Assembly: GCA_016868315.1 (NCBI GenBank) | Contig: VGHE01000001.1 | Span: forward strand, 124,001-188,000 | Length of the DNA: 64,000 nt | Reading direction: 5' to 3' | DNA from: Betaproteobacteria bacterium | GTDB lineage: Bacteria > Bdellovibrionota_B > Oligoflexia > Silvanigrellales > Silvanigrellaceae | Shown here: positions 52,665 through 62,068 of the stretch, piece after piece | Layout: every line of letters starts with the position of its first letter | How positions within the stretch are numbered: the first letter of the stretch is position 1 | Notes under the pieces: model-generated | Seen by the model: only the letters and a program-made list of their open reading frames with translations | The model's database searches: none | Told to the model about the DNA's origin: nothing | Program-made: the position numbers and the translations under genes

Positions 52665-53969
52665 TCAGTGATCCCTGAGGCGGAGCAAAACCCTTTGCAC
52701 ATCGGCTACTAAGAGCCCCTGGGAGGCCATGGAATTCTCGACCTGCAACTCCTCCTTCGGGATATCCATTAAATCCGACAGAAGTTTTTCCGGTGAAGAG
52801 CTGCAGCTGAGGGCCTTCATGGTTGCACTGAAGCAGCTTTTTTCCTGGAATTTCATGGGCATGACGTATCCCTTGCGCACTAGGCGCTCGTGGTGAAGCT
52901 CGGTTTCCTCTGGGGAGAGATTCAAGAGAGCGCAAATGTCTGGCTCAGTGAGTGGGTTGTCCTGCCTCCGATAGCTTTCAATATGATATTCAAGCAATCG
53001 CACGCAGTTCAAGATGGTTTCTGAGGGAAGCATCCACGGTTGTTTCTTGCTCTCGGTACTCTTGCTCTCAAGAAACTTGTCAATCGATGCGCAAAGACAA
53101 GCGCCAAAAAGAATTCCGAGCCAGACCAACCGCACCCAAATCAAGAAAACGAGCACGAGTAGGGGAAGACTGCCGTAGATTTTCAAGTTCAGGCGATTGG
53201 AGAAGACGAACGATGCATATTGCACATTGATGGCAGCAAGGAGCTGGAAGATGAGGTGGGTGACGAGTGCACCCCAAAAAACCGCGGTAAGGCGAGGCTT
53301 CTTTTCCGGCAGAACCACAAACAAAGCACCAAAGCCGGCAATTTGCACAAGGTGTCCGACAATGAAACGCAGATAGTCGAGCAGTCCGAATTGCGACAAG
53401 ATGCCCATTGACGACTGAAGCGCTGTCATCAGCTGGGAAGATTTTGCTGTGCTGAGCACAATCACAAACGGAAATGCAGAGAGCATCACCCAGTAACTGC
53501 CAATGCGGCGGATCAGCGCTCGCTTGAATTTCGTCTCGAAGATGCGGTTGAAGCTGGTCTCGATGTTCATCATGAGCGCGATGACTGTTGCAAGCAAGGT
53601 GGCAAAGGATACGGCTCCCAGGGCACCTGTTTCGAGGTTGGCAACGAACTTATCCATCAGTGTGTGGAGTTCGCTCGTAACAGAATCCGGGAAGTTTTTT
53701 GCAAGAAAAGGTTTAAGTGTTTTGTCGATAAACAAAGATAGTCCGCCAAACCACTTGAAGATCGTGAAAGCGATGGTCAGCAATGGCACCAGCGACAAGA
53801 TGAAGGTGAACGATAGTGCCTGCGAATCGGCCAAAATATTGTTACGCGCAGCTCTCTCCAACGACTGATTCAGCATGCGCGGAACCACCCACCTGAGGTC
53901 ATCAAGATGAGTCTCGGCCAATTTTGTCCGCAGCATTCTGTGCCAATGTCGGGGATGAGCGATTGCCAT
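52665..53969 (-). CDS. YihY/BrkB-family inner-membrane protein
   Basis: A 434-residue membrane protein of the YihY (formerly called RNase BN) family. Five or six hydrophobic segments fall between about 55 and 300, and the family stretch SQALSFTFILSLVPLLTIAF is near 50. The extra C-terminus of about 130 residues has a winged-helix-like pattern (LTEPDICALLNLSPEETELHHERLVRKGYV) seen in a subset of the family. Reported roles range from envelope transport to unknown; RNase activity is no longer accepted. The ATG at 53969 has GGAAG upstream; a TTG six codons earlier is less likely. Confidence 0.85.
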   Translation of the reverse strand: MAIAHPRHWHRMLRTKLAETHLDDLRWVVPRMLNQSLERAARNNILADSQALSFTFILSLVPLLTIAFTIFKWFGGLSLFIDKTLKPFLAKNFPDSVTSELHTLMDKFVANLETGALGAVSFATLLATVIALMMNIETSFNRIFETKFKRALIRRIGSYWVMLSAFPFVIVLSTAKSSQLMTALQSSMGILSQFGLLDYLRFIVGHLVQIAGFGALFVVLPEKKPRLTAVFWGALVTHLIFQLLAAINVQYASFVFSNRLNLKIYGSLPLLVLVFLIWVRLVWLGILFGACLCASIDKFLESKSTESKKQPWMLPSETILNCVRLLEYHIESYRRQDNPLTEPDICALLNLSPEETELHHERLVRKGYVMPMKFQEKSCFSATMKALSCSSSPEKLLSDLMDIPKEELQVENSMASQGLLVADVQRVLLRLRDH

Positions 53970-54162
53970 TTTCAGCTTCCATTTCAATTCATCGAGAGGT
54001 TCTCTCTTTCTTTTTAACAGCTGGTTTTTTAAGCAGCTCGGAAAAAAAGTTCGGTAATACTCCCGAGCAGCACAGAAACGTCTAAAATGTCAGATGACTG
54101 ACGCCTTGGGAGGGGTCTTGTTTCGTTAGCATAGATCGATGGCTTTTGCCTCAGGAGGGGCT

Positions 54163-57100
54163 GTGTTCAAAGGTAAAATACGAGTTGTGCTGAAGTGGTT
54201 CGGGTGGAGTCTGGCGGGAGTCGTCGGGTTACTCGTGGCAGTTTTTTTTGCCATCAGAACCCCATTTGTACTGAGCAGACTCCTTCCTCCTGTTCAGAAA
54301 GTTCTCGAGCGCGATTTTAATTTGAAGACAAAAATTTCCCAGCTCGCAATCGACCCTTTTGCCCGAGTTTCACTCGGAGGTGTTGAGGCACAATGGGCAG
54401 ATCCGGAATTGGGTCAGGCAGAGGTCAAGGTTGAAAACCTGCTCATTCGTTTTTCATTTTGGGAAATTCTCAATCGACGCCTTCAGGTTTCACAGATAGA
54501 GGTCAACAACCCGCAAATCAAAGCTCAGCTGAAACTCAACGACACCCAAGAGGTCAAACCACCAGAAAATCCATTGGCGCTCTTGCGTAAGTTGGTAACC
54601 GAACCACCAGTGGCACTGAACGTCGACTCCGTGCGCATTAAGGGAATGAAACTCGACCTGTCGCTGAGGCAGGGCGCAAAAAATATTCAGTTTGCAGCAG
54701 AGCCCTTGTTTCTCGACACCGAACTGCATGTGGTTCCGAAAAAGATTGAGGCAGCGTTGAGTGTCTCACTGGGTTCATCTGAAATCGTTTCTCAGAGCAG
54801 GGGGACTATCCGCTTCAATGCAACAAATCTTGCACCAGTCGTACCTTCGTTGGCACTCGAGCTCCCGGTGTCGACTGGTTTTGCGACCCGAGTGGTTCTT
54901 TCTTTCGAAGAACCAAAAAGTCCATTCGTCGCGCTGGGTGATTTGAAGTTTGCTCTTGCGGGTGAAAAGATTCAGTTGAACAGCCGACTCGAGAAGGCAG
55001 GCCAGTTCAAACTTGAAGCAGGTAAAATTGACTTGAATGTTACGAAGCCTGAAGAGACGCGCCTGGCTCTCGCTCAGATTTTCGCCTTGGAGGCCGAGAG
55101 TGGAGAGGCTTTTGTCAAAAAAGTTCCCGAGTCAGTGTTTCATTCTCTCGCAGATTTGACGCTGTCGCTGCGCAATAAAGTGGAACTTGAGCGCATTAAA
55201 GTTAATGCTCGGTTGCCGTCTGAAGGTATCGATGCTGGCTTGAGTTTCAGTATGAGTGCGCCGGTAGATTTCTCACTGGGTGAAAAAAGCCTTGAGCTTA
55301 ACTCTACCGACAATCCGATCACTCTTTCAGTTTCGGATATTCGGCTTCAAGGAAAAGCATTTGCAGCGCTCAATCAGCAGATTAAATTGCAGCAGCTTGC
55401 AGGAACGCGTATTGAAACTCCACTTCGCCTCAGTCTAGCCGCCCCACAATATGCACGTTTGAAGAAGCCGCTTGAAGGTGTTCGTCTTGAAGAACTGTTC
55501 ATCGAGCCCAAACTTGTTCTTGGAGTTAACAACCCACAGTTTCTGAAGGCCCGAGTCGATGTTGCTCAACTCCCCAGTGGTGAGTTCAAGCTCAACACAG
55601 GAGCATCGGTGGTTTTGAAAGACTATCTCTTGAAACTGATACCGCAGCTGAAGCCTCTGCCAGAGAATGTGGGGTGGCTCGATCTCAATGCAGACGTCGC
55701 AATGAAAATCATGACCCCCTGGGTTGATTTGCAAAAGCTTGTCGATGCAGCTGGCAAAGAGCCTCGAAGCCTTGAAATTAAATATGCAATCGACTTGAAC
55801 CAGACCAGTCTTCCCCCCAAAGGTTCACCGACTGCACTTCAGCTGGCTGGAGGGATTCAGATACGAGGCGATGCGAAGGTTAATGCTCCTGTGGAGCTGA
55901 GGTCAGCGCAGGTCAACACACAAATCGATTGGAACAAACAGCCCCTGTTGAATAATAAAATGGCCATTGAGAATGCCGTTGGAAAACTTGGTGTGCGCGG
56001 AGAAACACATGTTCATGCTCTTCTCCGTTTGCGCAAGCTCACTCCCTTGGCTGATGCACTGGGTATGCTCGGTGGCACGAAAATTAATCTCAATTGGTCT
56101 GTTCAGCTTCCCCATGGTGCGAAGAGCATACTGGTTGCTCAGTTGCCACCACCACTGCTCCTCAATGCCGACGTGGGTGTGACTGCATCTGTTCAGCCTG
56201 TTGAAAGGCCGGCGAAGTCTTTGTTTGAAGATCATTTTCTGCTCTTGGATGGGCCAGTCACCGCTGGAGTCACTGCAACTTTGCGCAGGGGGCTGGCCAA
56301 GGTTTCAGTAAAATACGCACTGCCGCGTGTAGGCACAGCAAAGCTGGCCGTCGTCGACAAACTGAGCGGTCAGGTGAATCTCGAGGCACGCACGGATTTG
56401 AGCACAGGTGTGAACGCAACAGTCGAAGCTAATCTGCAAGAGCTGGCACCTGCAAAGTCGTTTGAGCTTCCTCAAGACGTCGCTCCTTATCTGAAGGTTA
56501 TAGCGGCTAAGCTGAAACTGAAAACCGACATTAAGAATCGGGTTGACCTCGAGAGAGTTGATGTGAGCGCTGGCTCTGGAAAGTTCATTGCTAGCCTGAA
56601 GGGCGGAACTGACCTCAAAGCCACCAACAGCCGCTTCGATGGTCAACTTATGGTGCGGCCTCCTGAGTTGTTTCGTTACGGAATTCGTGCACAAGATAGA
56701 GTTAATTTGGATGGTTTGATACGTGTGAACTGGGAACTCACTCAGAAGGAGCAGAAGTCGCTACGTTTGCGTGGCAACGTGAACCTCGACAATTTCTCTG
56801 CACAACACAAGCTCGGAGGCTTACGCCGGGTGTCGGGGCGCATTCCCTTCCAACAGGATCTTGAATTGCCCAATTTTAAGAGCCTGCGCTGGGCCTATTT
56901 AATTCGTGACAATCCGTTCAAGCGTGTCGATACATCGAAATTCGTTCCGCTGACCCTGGATGACTCGCTTCTGACTGTCGTTGAAGTGAATGCCATAGAG
57001 AGAAAGTTCGGCCCCTTACGTGCACGCGTCTCTTTGTTGCAGAACATGCTGACCATCGACAAATTGGATGCTGATATTTTCGAAGGAGTGCTGGCTGGCC

Positions 57101-57552
57101 AGGGATTTATTGATATCCAGCCGTCTCGATTTGTTGCCGGTCTGCAGGGACGGGTGACTAAACTCAATACTGCACTTCTTTCCAGCAAGCCTGAAAAAAT
57201 GGCTGCAGCACCTCTCAGCGCGCGGCTTGCTCTCATTCTTGATTTGTCAAAGGCACTGATTGAAGGGCGGGCGGATGTGACCGAAATTGGAAAGAATCAG
57301 CTTCTCGCGCTCATCGATGTCTTGGACCCTTCCGGTGCAGATTCCCTCTTGAATAAAGCGCGCCTCGCATTGTCGGTCGGATACCCGCGCTCTCTGGGCA
57401 TGCAGATGCAGCAGGGTCTCTTGGATCTGGATATCGGACTTGGCGGTGTGCTTGAGCAGCAGTTTAAAATCAGTAATCTTCCTCTCACTCCAATTGTTAA
57501 TGCGAAAACACAAGATTTGGTCAAAACGATTCGTGAGGTACCTATTCAATGA
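54163..57552 (+). CDS. Large AsmA/YdbH-like protein with periplasmic barrel domain
   Basis: A 1129-residue protein with one N-terminal membrane helix (about 12-34, WFGWSLAGVVGLLVAVFFAI) and a very long, strand-rich extracytoplasmic part. The start of the mature region (LLPPVQKVLERDFNLKTKISQLAIDPF) is typical of AsmA-like proteins, and the C-terminal 150 residues resemble the dicarboxylate-binding-like/YdbH end. Proteins of this group (YhdP, TamB, YdbH) are thought to bridge phospholipid flow between membranes. The start is GTG with AGGAGG four bases upstream; an ATG at 54139 has none. It overlaps a tiny lipoprotein gene (ATGA), as ydbH precedes ynbE in E. coli. Confidence 0.8.
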   Translation: MFKGKIRVVLKWFGWSLAGVVGLLVAVFFAIRTPFVLSRLLPPVQKVLERDFNLKTKISQLAIDPFARVSLGGVEAQWADPELGQAEVKVENLLIRFSFWEILNRRLQVSQIEVNNPQIKAQLKLNDTQEVKPPENPLALLRKLVTEPPVALNVDSVRIKGMKLDLSLRQGAKNIQFAAEPLFLDTELHVVPKKIEAALSVSLGSSEIVSQSRGTIRFNATNLAPVVPSLALELPVSTGFATRVVLSFEEPKSPFVALGDLKFALAGEKIQLNSRLEKAGQFKLEAGKIDLNVTKPEETRLALAQIFALEAESGEAFVKKVPESVFHSLADLTLSLRNKVELERIKVNARLPSEGIDAGLSFSMSAPVDFSLGEKSLELNSTDNPITLSVSDIRLQGKAFAALNQQIKLQQLAGTRIETPLRLSLAAPQYARLKKPLEGVRLEELFIEPKLVLGVNNPQFLKARVDVAQLPSGEFKLNTGASVVLKDYLLKLIPQLKPLPENVGWLDLNADVAMKIMTPWVDLQKLVDAAGKEPRSLEIKYAIDLNQTSLPPKGSPTALQLAGGIQIRGDAKVNAPVELRSAQVNTQIDWNKQPLLNNKMAIENAVGKLGVRGETHVHALLRLRKLTPLADALGMLGGTKINLNWSVQLPHGAKSILVAQLPPPLLLNADVGVTASVQPVERPAKSLFEDHFLLLDGPVTAGVTATLRRGLAKVSVKYALPRVGTAKLAVVDKLSGQVNLEARTDLSTGVNATVEANLQELAPAKSFELPQDVAPYLKVIAAKLKLKTDIKNRVDLERVDVSAGSGKFIASLKGGTDLKATNSRFDGQLMVRPPELFRYGIRAQDRVNLDGLIRVNWELTQKEQKSLRLRGNVNLDNFSAQHKLGGLRRVSGRIPFQQDLELPNFKSLRWAYLIRDNPFKRVDTSKFVPLTLDDSLLTVVEVNAIERKFGPLRARVSLLQNMLTIDKLDADIFEGVLAGQGFIDIQPSRFVAGLQGRVTKLNTALLSSKPEKMAAAPLSARLALILDLSKALIEGRADVTEIGKNQLLALIDVLDPSGADSLLNKARLALSVGYPRSLGMQMQQGLLDLDIGLGGVLEQQFKISNLPLTPIVNAKTQDLVKTIREVPIQ

Positions 57553-57809
57553 GAATTTCAATTCTGCTTCTTTCGTCTTTCGCACTGATGTCCGTAGCCT
57601 GTGTGCCGACATTGGTTGTTATCGATAGAACCACTCTCATTGAAGAAGAGAGCTCGGGTGATTGGCCAGACCTAGATAAAGCAGTCAATCAAAAGGCTGT
57701 CGACTTTCGTCCAAACGTTCTCCCTCCATCGGCAACTGACAAGCGCAAAGAGCGAGCCTATCAGGTGATCGATGGCGACTATTCCCTTTCTACGTCGAGC
57801 AAGCGATGA
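57549..57809 (+). CDS. Small lipoprotein, possible YnbE counterpart
   Basis: An 86-residue lipoprotein. The signal peptide ends at MSVAC (Cys 18), and the mature part has one predicted strand region (VPTLVVIDRTTLIEEE), then an acidic stretch and a charged tail. In E. coli the ydbH gene is followed by ynbE, a lipoprotein of about 60 residues whose strand pairs with the YdbH C-terminus. Size, lipobox and position agree here, but sequence likeness is too short to prove it. It overlaps both neighbours by four bases (ATGA), so it is the middle of a coupled unit. Confidence 0.7.
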   Translation: MRISILLLSSFALMSVACVPTLVVIDRTTLIEEESSGDWPDLDKAVNQKAVDFRPNVLPPSATDKRKERAYQVIDGDYSLSTSSKR

Positions 57810-60800
57810 GGTTGCTCCAGATGAACAATTTTGATTCGGCTTCCATGGGGCGCGCATGGGGTCAGCTCAGTGGTATTTCATTAGCATCGGTTGTGTTAGC
57901 GCTTGCAACTTCAGTCACGGCTTTTGCCGCCGCTGAAGTGCGCATGCCAAGGCTTGAGAATCTCGAGAAGCTCACCGTGGGTCCTGACAACCATTTTCAG
58001 GTTGCCATTAGCCCGTCGGAAGAAAGAATCTATTTCACTCGCAGTCGGAATCTTGCGACGCGCTTGTTCTGGCGCGGACTGAAAGGATTCCAGGCGCTGG
58101 GAGTGGTTGAACCCTTCGTGAAGGCGGAGTTCGACACCAAAGATCCCTCTATTAGCCCAGATGGTACACGTATCGCCTATACATCGTACGAATCGCAGGC
58201 GCGCGGCGATGTTTGCGTGCAGAATATTTCCGATGGCAAGGGTACGCCGCTTGCTTGTGCCGACGAGAGAGCAACCTCAGAGCAGCCTTTCTGGCTTGGT
58301 AATCAGAGAATTGCATTCATCCGGAGGCCAACAGGTTCGAATCTGGCTCAGTTGGTGAGTTTTGACCTCACCACACGGGAAAAGAAAGTTTTGTTCGAAG
58401 ATCAGATCTTGTCTGCGCATGCTGACTCGGCGTCGCGCTGGATTGTTTATTCCTCAGTACAGGCTCAGTCTAATTCCGAAAACAACATCGAGAGGGTTTT
58501 GAAAGTTTTCAGGCTCAGTGACCAAAAGTCCTGGTCACTGAAGGTTGGATTGCCTGGATTGCCTGGTTTTCCGCGCTTCGATGAAGCGGCACAATTTGTT
58601 TATTTTGCGCAGTTTTCCAATGACACCAATGCGGATTCACGAATCGACGGCAACGACAATGGGCTGGTCTACAGGATACCGGTTGCTCAGCTTGAGCAGA
58701 GCAATTCAACACTCTTGCCCGAGCAGCTCACCACAGCCGAGCAGAACTGCAACTTTCCGGCGCCTGGCAAAACTCACCTGTACATGACGTGTGCGTTTGA
58801 GGGTTCGCTCGATGTGTATCGTATCCCCAAAACAGGTCTGGTTCCGACCGAGTGGACAGAAAAGAACCTTTTGGATGCTTATAGAACGAGCCGCAGTGTC
58901 GCGGAGAGAACACTTATTATCAACACACTGCGCCACCGTTTTGAGACCTATCGGAACGTAGATTCGCTGGGCAAGATTCTAAGTCAGCACATTATTACGG
59001 GAGAATACCAAGCAGCGCTGTATTATCTTGATTTTGTTGAGGCTGCGGTTCCCGTTTCCGACAAAGAAGGTTACAGAGTTCTGCGCAATCTTCTTGAAGT
59101 TCTTCAGTACCGCGCGCGTGAACGACTTGACCAGATTTCACCCGAGTTTGTTCAGCTGCTGGCCGAGAAGCGAAGTGCATTTGAGAATGTTAAAGGTCGC
59201 TTCCAGCCCCTCGCGCAGCTTTCTTTGGGCTTTGTAGAGCTGTCGTTGCGCAGAAACAATGAGTCCAAAGCTCGCTTCAGTGCGGCAAAGCTACAGTCGC
59301 TGCAAAGCTCACTTGAACAATATGTTTACTTGAGTTTCGCAACGACACTGCTTGAGCAGAATCTGATTCCAGCACAGGCCTGGATTGATTCTGTTATCAA
59401 GGTTTCTGAGTTGCAGGTTGTTTCGGTGGAGACGAGTGCGTATTTGGGTGCTCAATTGCTCCGAAAGGTTGCTGAGATGCACAAGGAACCAGCTGAGCGC
59501 TTGAAGTTTTTGAGCCAGCTGCGCATTAAAATCAAGCCTGAGGGCGTTCTCAACGACCTGTTGCGCTCTCAGGAGGTTCTGCTCAACTTAGCTCTGGCGC
59601 AGAATGAGAAGGATGAGGATAAGTTCTTCGCGGAATTTAACAAGATTCTTGCAAAGGTTGGCGACAAGTATTTCCTGCGCAGGGTCGTTTCGATTCAGGG
59701 TGTTCTTACACTTGCTGAATTCAACAAGACCCGCGTGATGGCCTACATCGACTCGAACTGGCTGAGTGGTGCTAAGGTGGCAGACACCGAGTATATGCTT
59801 GCTCGCGAGCAATATGTCAGCGTCACACTCGATGAGGGTTATACTTTTTGGTCGCAGGGCAAAACCAAGCCTGCATCGCAGGTTTTTTACTCATCAGTGC
59901 GTCTCACAGACGATCAGGAATCGCACCTGGCCTTTGTCACAACACTGCTTCAGGAGGGCAACCGCAAGCTTCTAGATGAGCGCTATGCGAGTTTGCGGAG
60001 TGCTTCGTTCACATCCGCTAATGTGGATTTTGCCAAGGCGGTGATTGCACTTTTCGATGACATGGAACGCAAAGAAGGCACCGACACAAAGTTGCTTGAA
60101 GAGGCAGAGGGAATTCTGACCAATCTCAAAGATGACGGCTCACGCCCAGCAGGAAAGCATCTTCTGCTTGGATATATCGCTCACCAAAAAATGCTGCGCA
60201 AGATGAAGGGATTTACCTTCGATGAAGAGTTAAGCCAAACAGCGCATCACCAATACATGATCGCCCTAGATTTGGCGCGCCGTAGCAGTCGTATGAGCGG
60301 ACGAGTGCTGTTGGATTTGGGTATGCTTCACCTGCAGACGGGTAATCATGGCCTGGCCTCTGGCTTCTTTGCAGCACGGGAGAAGATTGGCTTTGAAGAT
60401 GACAACGCTCGCTTGTCTTTCCTGCATCATTTTTCCAAGGCGCTGTATCGAAACGGTGAGTTCCCGAGAGCTGCCGAGGTTTCCGGACAAGGCCTAGAAC
60501 TGGCTCGTAAGCTCAAGAAAGAGCCGGAATTGCTCAACGGGTGGCGCGAGCGCACAGCCTTCTATAACTCCCAAGCAGGCCGATTCAGCGATGCGGTTGC
60601 ACTCTATAAACAGCTGTTGGGCGGATTGGGTAATCGGGTCGATGAAAACACTCTGAAGGCACGCTTCATGGCGGGTTGGTCGATGTGGCATGCAGGCGAA
60701 CGCAAACGTGCATCCGAACATTTCGATGTGGTGCTCGGCATGGCTGATAAGCTCAAAACCCGCAGGGGGCAGGGCATCCCAGGTGATGTCATTGACTTTC

Positions 60801-61477
60801 ATCCTGACCGCTACAAGGCTCTTGCCTATGGTTTTCTCGTTCAGCTTGGAAACACTCCAGCAGCGCGCATACCCCTCCGTGCCGAGCGGATGAAGATTCT
60901 TGCCAGCTGGAAAAAACAGTTGAAGTCGTATGCTTTGAGTGAAGAAAACTGGGCGCGTTTCGCTTTTAAAGATTGTTCTGCTCAGGCAAGTGATTTGTGG
61001 CTTGCGAACGAACAGGCGGATACCCGCACTCAGCTTGAGAAGTGCTTGTCTCAGGTTGCGGAATACGCCGAAGATAACGATCAAAGTGCCGATGAAGTTG
61101 TGCTCGAGACTTTGCGCTCGACGTGGATGTTGGCAAGCCGTTTGGCTGAAAAGAACATCCTGCTCCCTGAGAGTGCTCAAGAGAAATACTTCAACCTGAG
61201 TCGTCGTGCGCTCTCGACTCTCGATACACTTGCGGCTGCGAGCCGTCCGATGGCCAACCGTTGGTTGCGCTTGCGGGCAGAAAATCTCGCAGCACGACAT
61301 GTTTTTCTGAAATCCAATCAGCGTGACTTTGTCTCGCGGGGGGATTTTGAGGCACAATTGGGTAAGTTGGCTGTTTCTGACCGCATCGAGCTGCTCAGTG
61401 CAGAGGAGCGGAGCGCTTTCATGCAGCAGCTCGAATTGGTGAAAACAAGAGTGGCGCAGTTGGCCAGGGGGAAATAA
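57806..61477 (+). CDS. Large exported protein with TolB-like propeller and TPR-like repeats
   Basis: A 1223-residue protein. A signal peptide covers about 15-48 (LASVVLALATSVTAFAAA). Residues about 60-350 show TolB/WD40-type propeller strands, e.g. FQVAISPSEERIYFTRS, DPSISPDGTRIAYTSY and RFDEAAQFVYFAQF, the SPDG turns being characteristic. Residues about 370-1220 are helical with many TPR-like pairs (QYRARERLDQISPEFVQLLA; FSHH/LYRNGEFPRAAEV region). The protein probably acts as a periplasmic scaffold for envelope machinery. It overlaps the small lipoprotein gene by four bases. A start at 57821 (ATG, with GAGG nine bases upstream) is equally possible. Confidence 0.7.
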   Translation: MRLLQMNNFDSASMGRAWGQLSGISLASVVLALATSVTAFAAAEVRMPRLENLEKLTVGPDNHFQVAISPSEERIYFTRSRNLATRLFWRGLKGFQALGVVEPFVKAEFDTKDPSISPDGTRIAYTSYESQARGDVCVQNISDGKGTPLACADERATSEQPFWLGNQRIAFIRRPTGSNLAQLVSFDLTTREKKVLFEDQILSAHADSASRWIVYSSVQAQSNSENNIERVLKVFRLSDQKSWSLKVGLPGLPGFPRFDEAAQFVYFAQFSNDTNADSRIDGNDNGLVYRIPVAQLEQSNSTLLPEQLTTAEQNCNFPAPGKTHLYMTCAFEGSLDVYRIPKTGLVPTEWTEKNLLDAYRTSRSVAERTLIINTLRHRFETYRNVDSLGKILSQHIITGEYQAALYYLDFVEAAVPVSDKEGYRVLRNLLEVLQYRARERLDQISPEFVQLLAEKRSAFENVKGRFQPLAQLSLGFVELSLRRNNESKARFSAAKLQSLQSSLEQYVYLSFATTLLEQNLIPAQAWIDSVIKVSELQVVSVETSAYLGAQLLRKVAEMHKEPAERLKFLSQLRIKIKPEGVLNDLLRSQEVLLNLALAQNEKDEDKFFAEFNKILAKVGDKYFLRRVVSIQGVLTLAEFNKTRVMAYIDSNWLSGAKVADTEYMLAREQYVSVTLDEGYTFWSQGKTKPASQVFYSSVRLTDDQESHLAFVTTLLQEGNRKLLDERYASLRSASFTSANVDFAKAVIALFDDMERKEGTDTKLLEEAEGILTNLKDDGSRPAGKHLLLGYIAHQKMLRKMKGFTFDEELSQTAHHQYMIALDLARRSSRMSGRVLLDLGMLHLQTGNHGLASGFFAAREKIGFEDDNARLSFLHHFSKALYRNGEFPRAAEVSGQGLELARKLKKEPELLNGWRERTAFYNSQAGRFSDAVALYKQLLGGLGNRVDENTLKARFMAGWSMWHAGERKRASEHFDVVLGMADKLKTRRGQGIPGDVIDFHPDRYKALAYGFLVQLGNTPAARIPLRAERMKILASWKKQLKSYALSEENWARFAFKDCSAQASDLWLANEQADTRTQLEKCLSQVAEYAEDNDQSADEVVLETLRSTWMLASRLAEKNILLPESAQEKYFNLSRRALSTLDTLAAASRPMANRWLRLRAENLAARHVFLKSNQRDFVSRGDFEAQLGKLAVSDRIELLSAEERSAFMQQLELVKTRVAQLARGK

Positions 61478-61481
61478 CAAG

Positions 61482-62018
61482 ATGTTTCGTCATTTAAAGT
61501 TCACCGCGCTGACTGCCGGATTGTTTGTGCCTGCTGCATTGGTTCTCGCTTTTGGCATTGTTTCTTGTGGCGATAAAAAGAGCGAGCCTGCACCGGCTCC
61601 TGATCTCACCAAGTTTTCCGGTATCTACTCGAGCTATTTGAAAAGCTGTGGCGAATGTCATGAGCCGGGCAATGTGGCCTACTCCCAAAAGGTCACCAAT
61701 CTCGACATGTCGACCGAAGAGGCTGCATTCACTTCATTGCTCCTTGCTGTGCAAGTGAAGAAACAGGACGGATTCGGATGCGCAGAGCGCAACTATGTGA
61801 AGGCAGGAAGCCCCAGCACATCGTACCTGTATGCCATCATGGATACGGCCACGCGTGAGGCCTTTGCCACAGGCAGCGATCAAAGCTGTACTCCGCTCTT
61901 GCATGTTGCTGAATTCGACGCCGCAGGAAATAATATCGGTGGCGCTGCAAATAAGCCCACGGCAGAGCAGAAAGAAGCTATTCGCTCTTGGATCGAAAGA
62001 GGCGCTCCCCGGAACTGA
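61482..62018 (+). CDS. Lipoprotein with CxxCH haem-binding-like motif
   Basis: A 178-residue lipoprotein. The signal peptide ends at IVSC (Cys 29). A single CGECH (56-60) matches the c-type haem motif, and the C-terminal EQKEAIRSWIERGAP resembles the last helix of cytochrome c-like domains in bacterial surface proteins. Additional Cys at FGCAERN and DQSCTP suggest a disulfide. No distal Met can be assigned. It could be a monohaem electron carrier, or the CxxCH may bind metal without haem. It starts five bases after the TolB/TPR gene and ends at a terminator, closing a four-gene operon. Confidence 0.75.
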   Translation: MFRHLKFTALTAGLFVPAALVLAFGIVSCGDKKSEPAPAPDLTKFSGIYSSYLKSCGECHEPGNVAYSQKVTNLDMSTEEAAFTSLLLAVQVKKQDGFGCAERNYVKAGSPSTSYLYAIMDTATREAFATGSDQSCTPLLHVAEFDAAGNNIGGAANKPTAEQKEAIRSWIERGAPRN

Positions 62019-62032
62019 GGAGCGCCCTTTTT
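62001..62032 (+). terminator. Intrinsic terminator of the AsmA-like operon
   Basis: GGCGCTCC (62001-62008) and GGAGCGCC (62019-62026) form an 8-bp stem with a 10-base loop containing the stop codon, followed by CTTTTT. It overlaps the last codons of the lipoprotein gene. Confidence 0.92.
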
Positions 62033-62068
62033 CGGGGATTGCGTTCGATTCAATAATCACCAGAAGTT

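Noticed and set aside
60494-61480. Long minus-strand frame opposite the TolB/TPR gene
   Set aside because: It mirrors the repeat-rich coding strand, has no recognisable domain, and would overlap the whole end of the operon.
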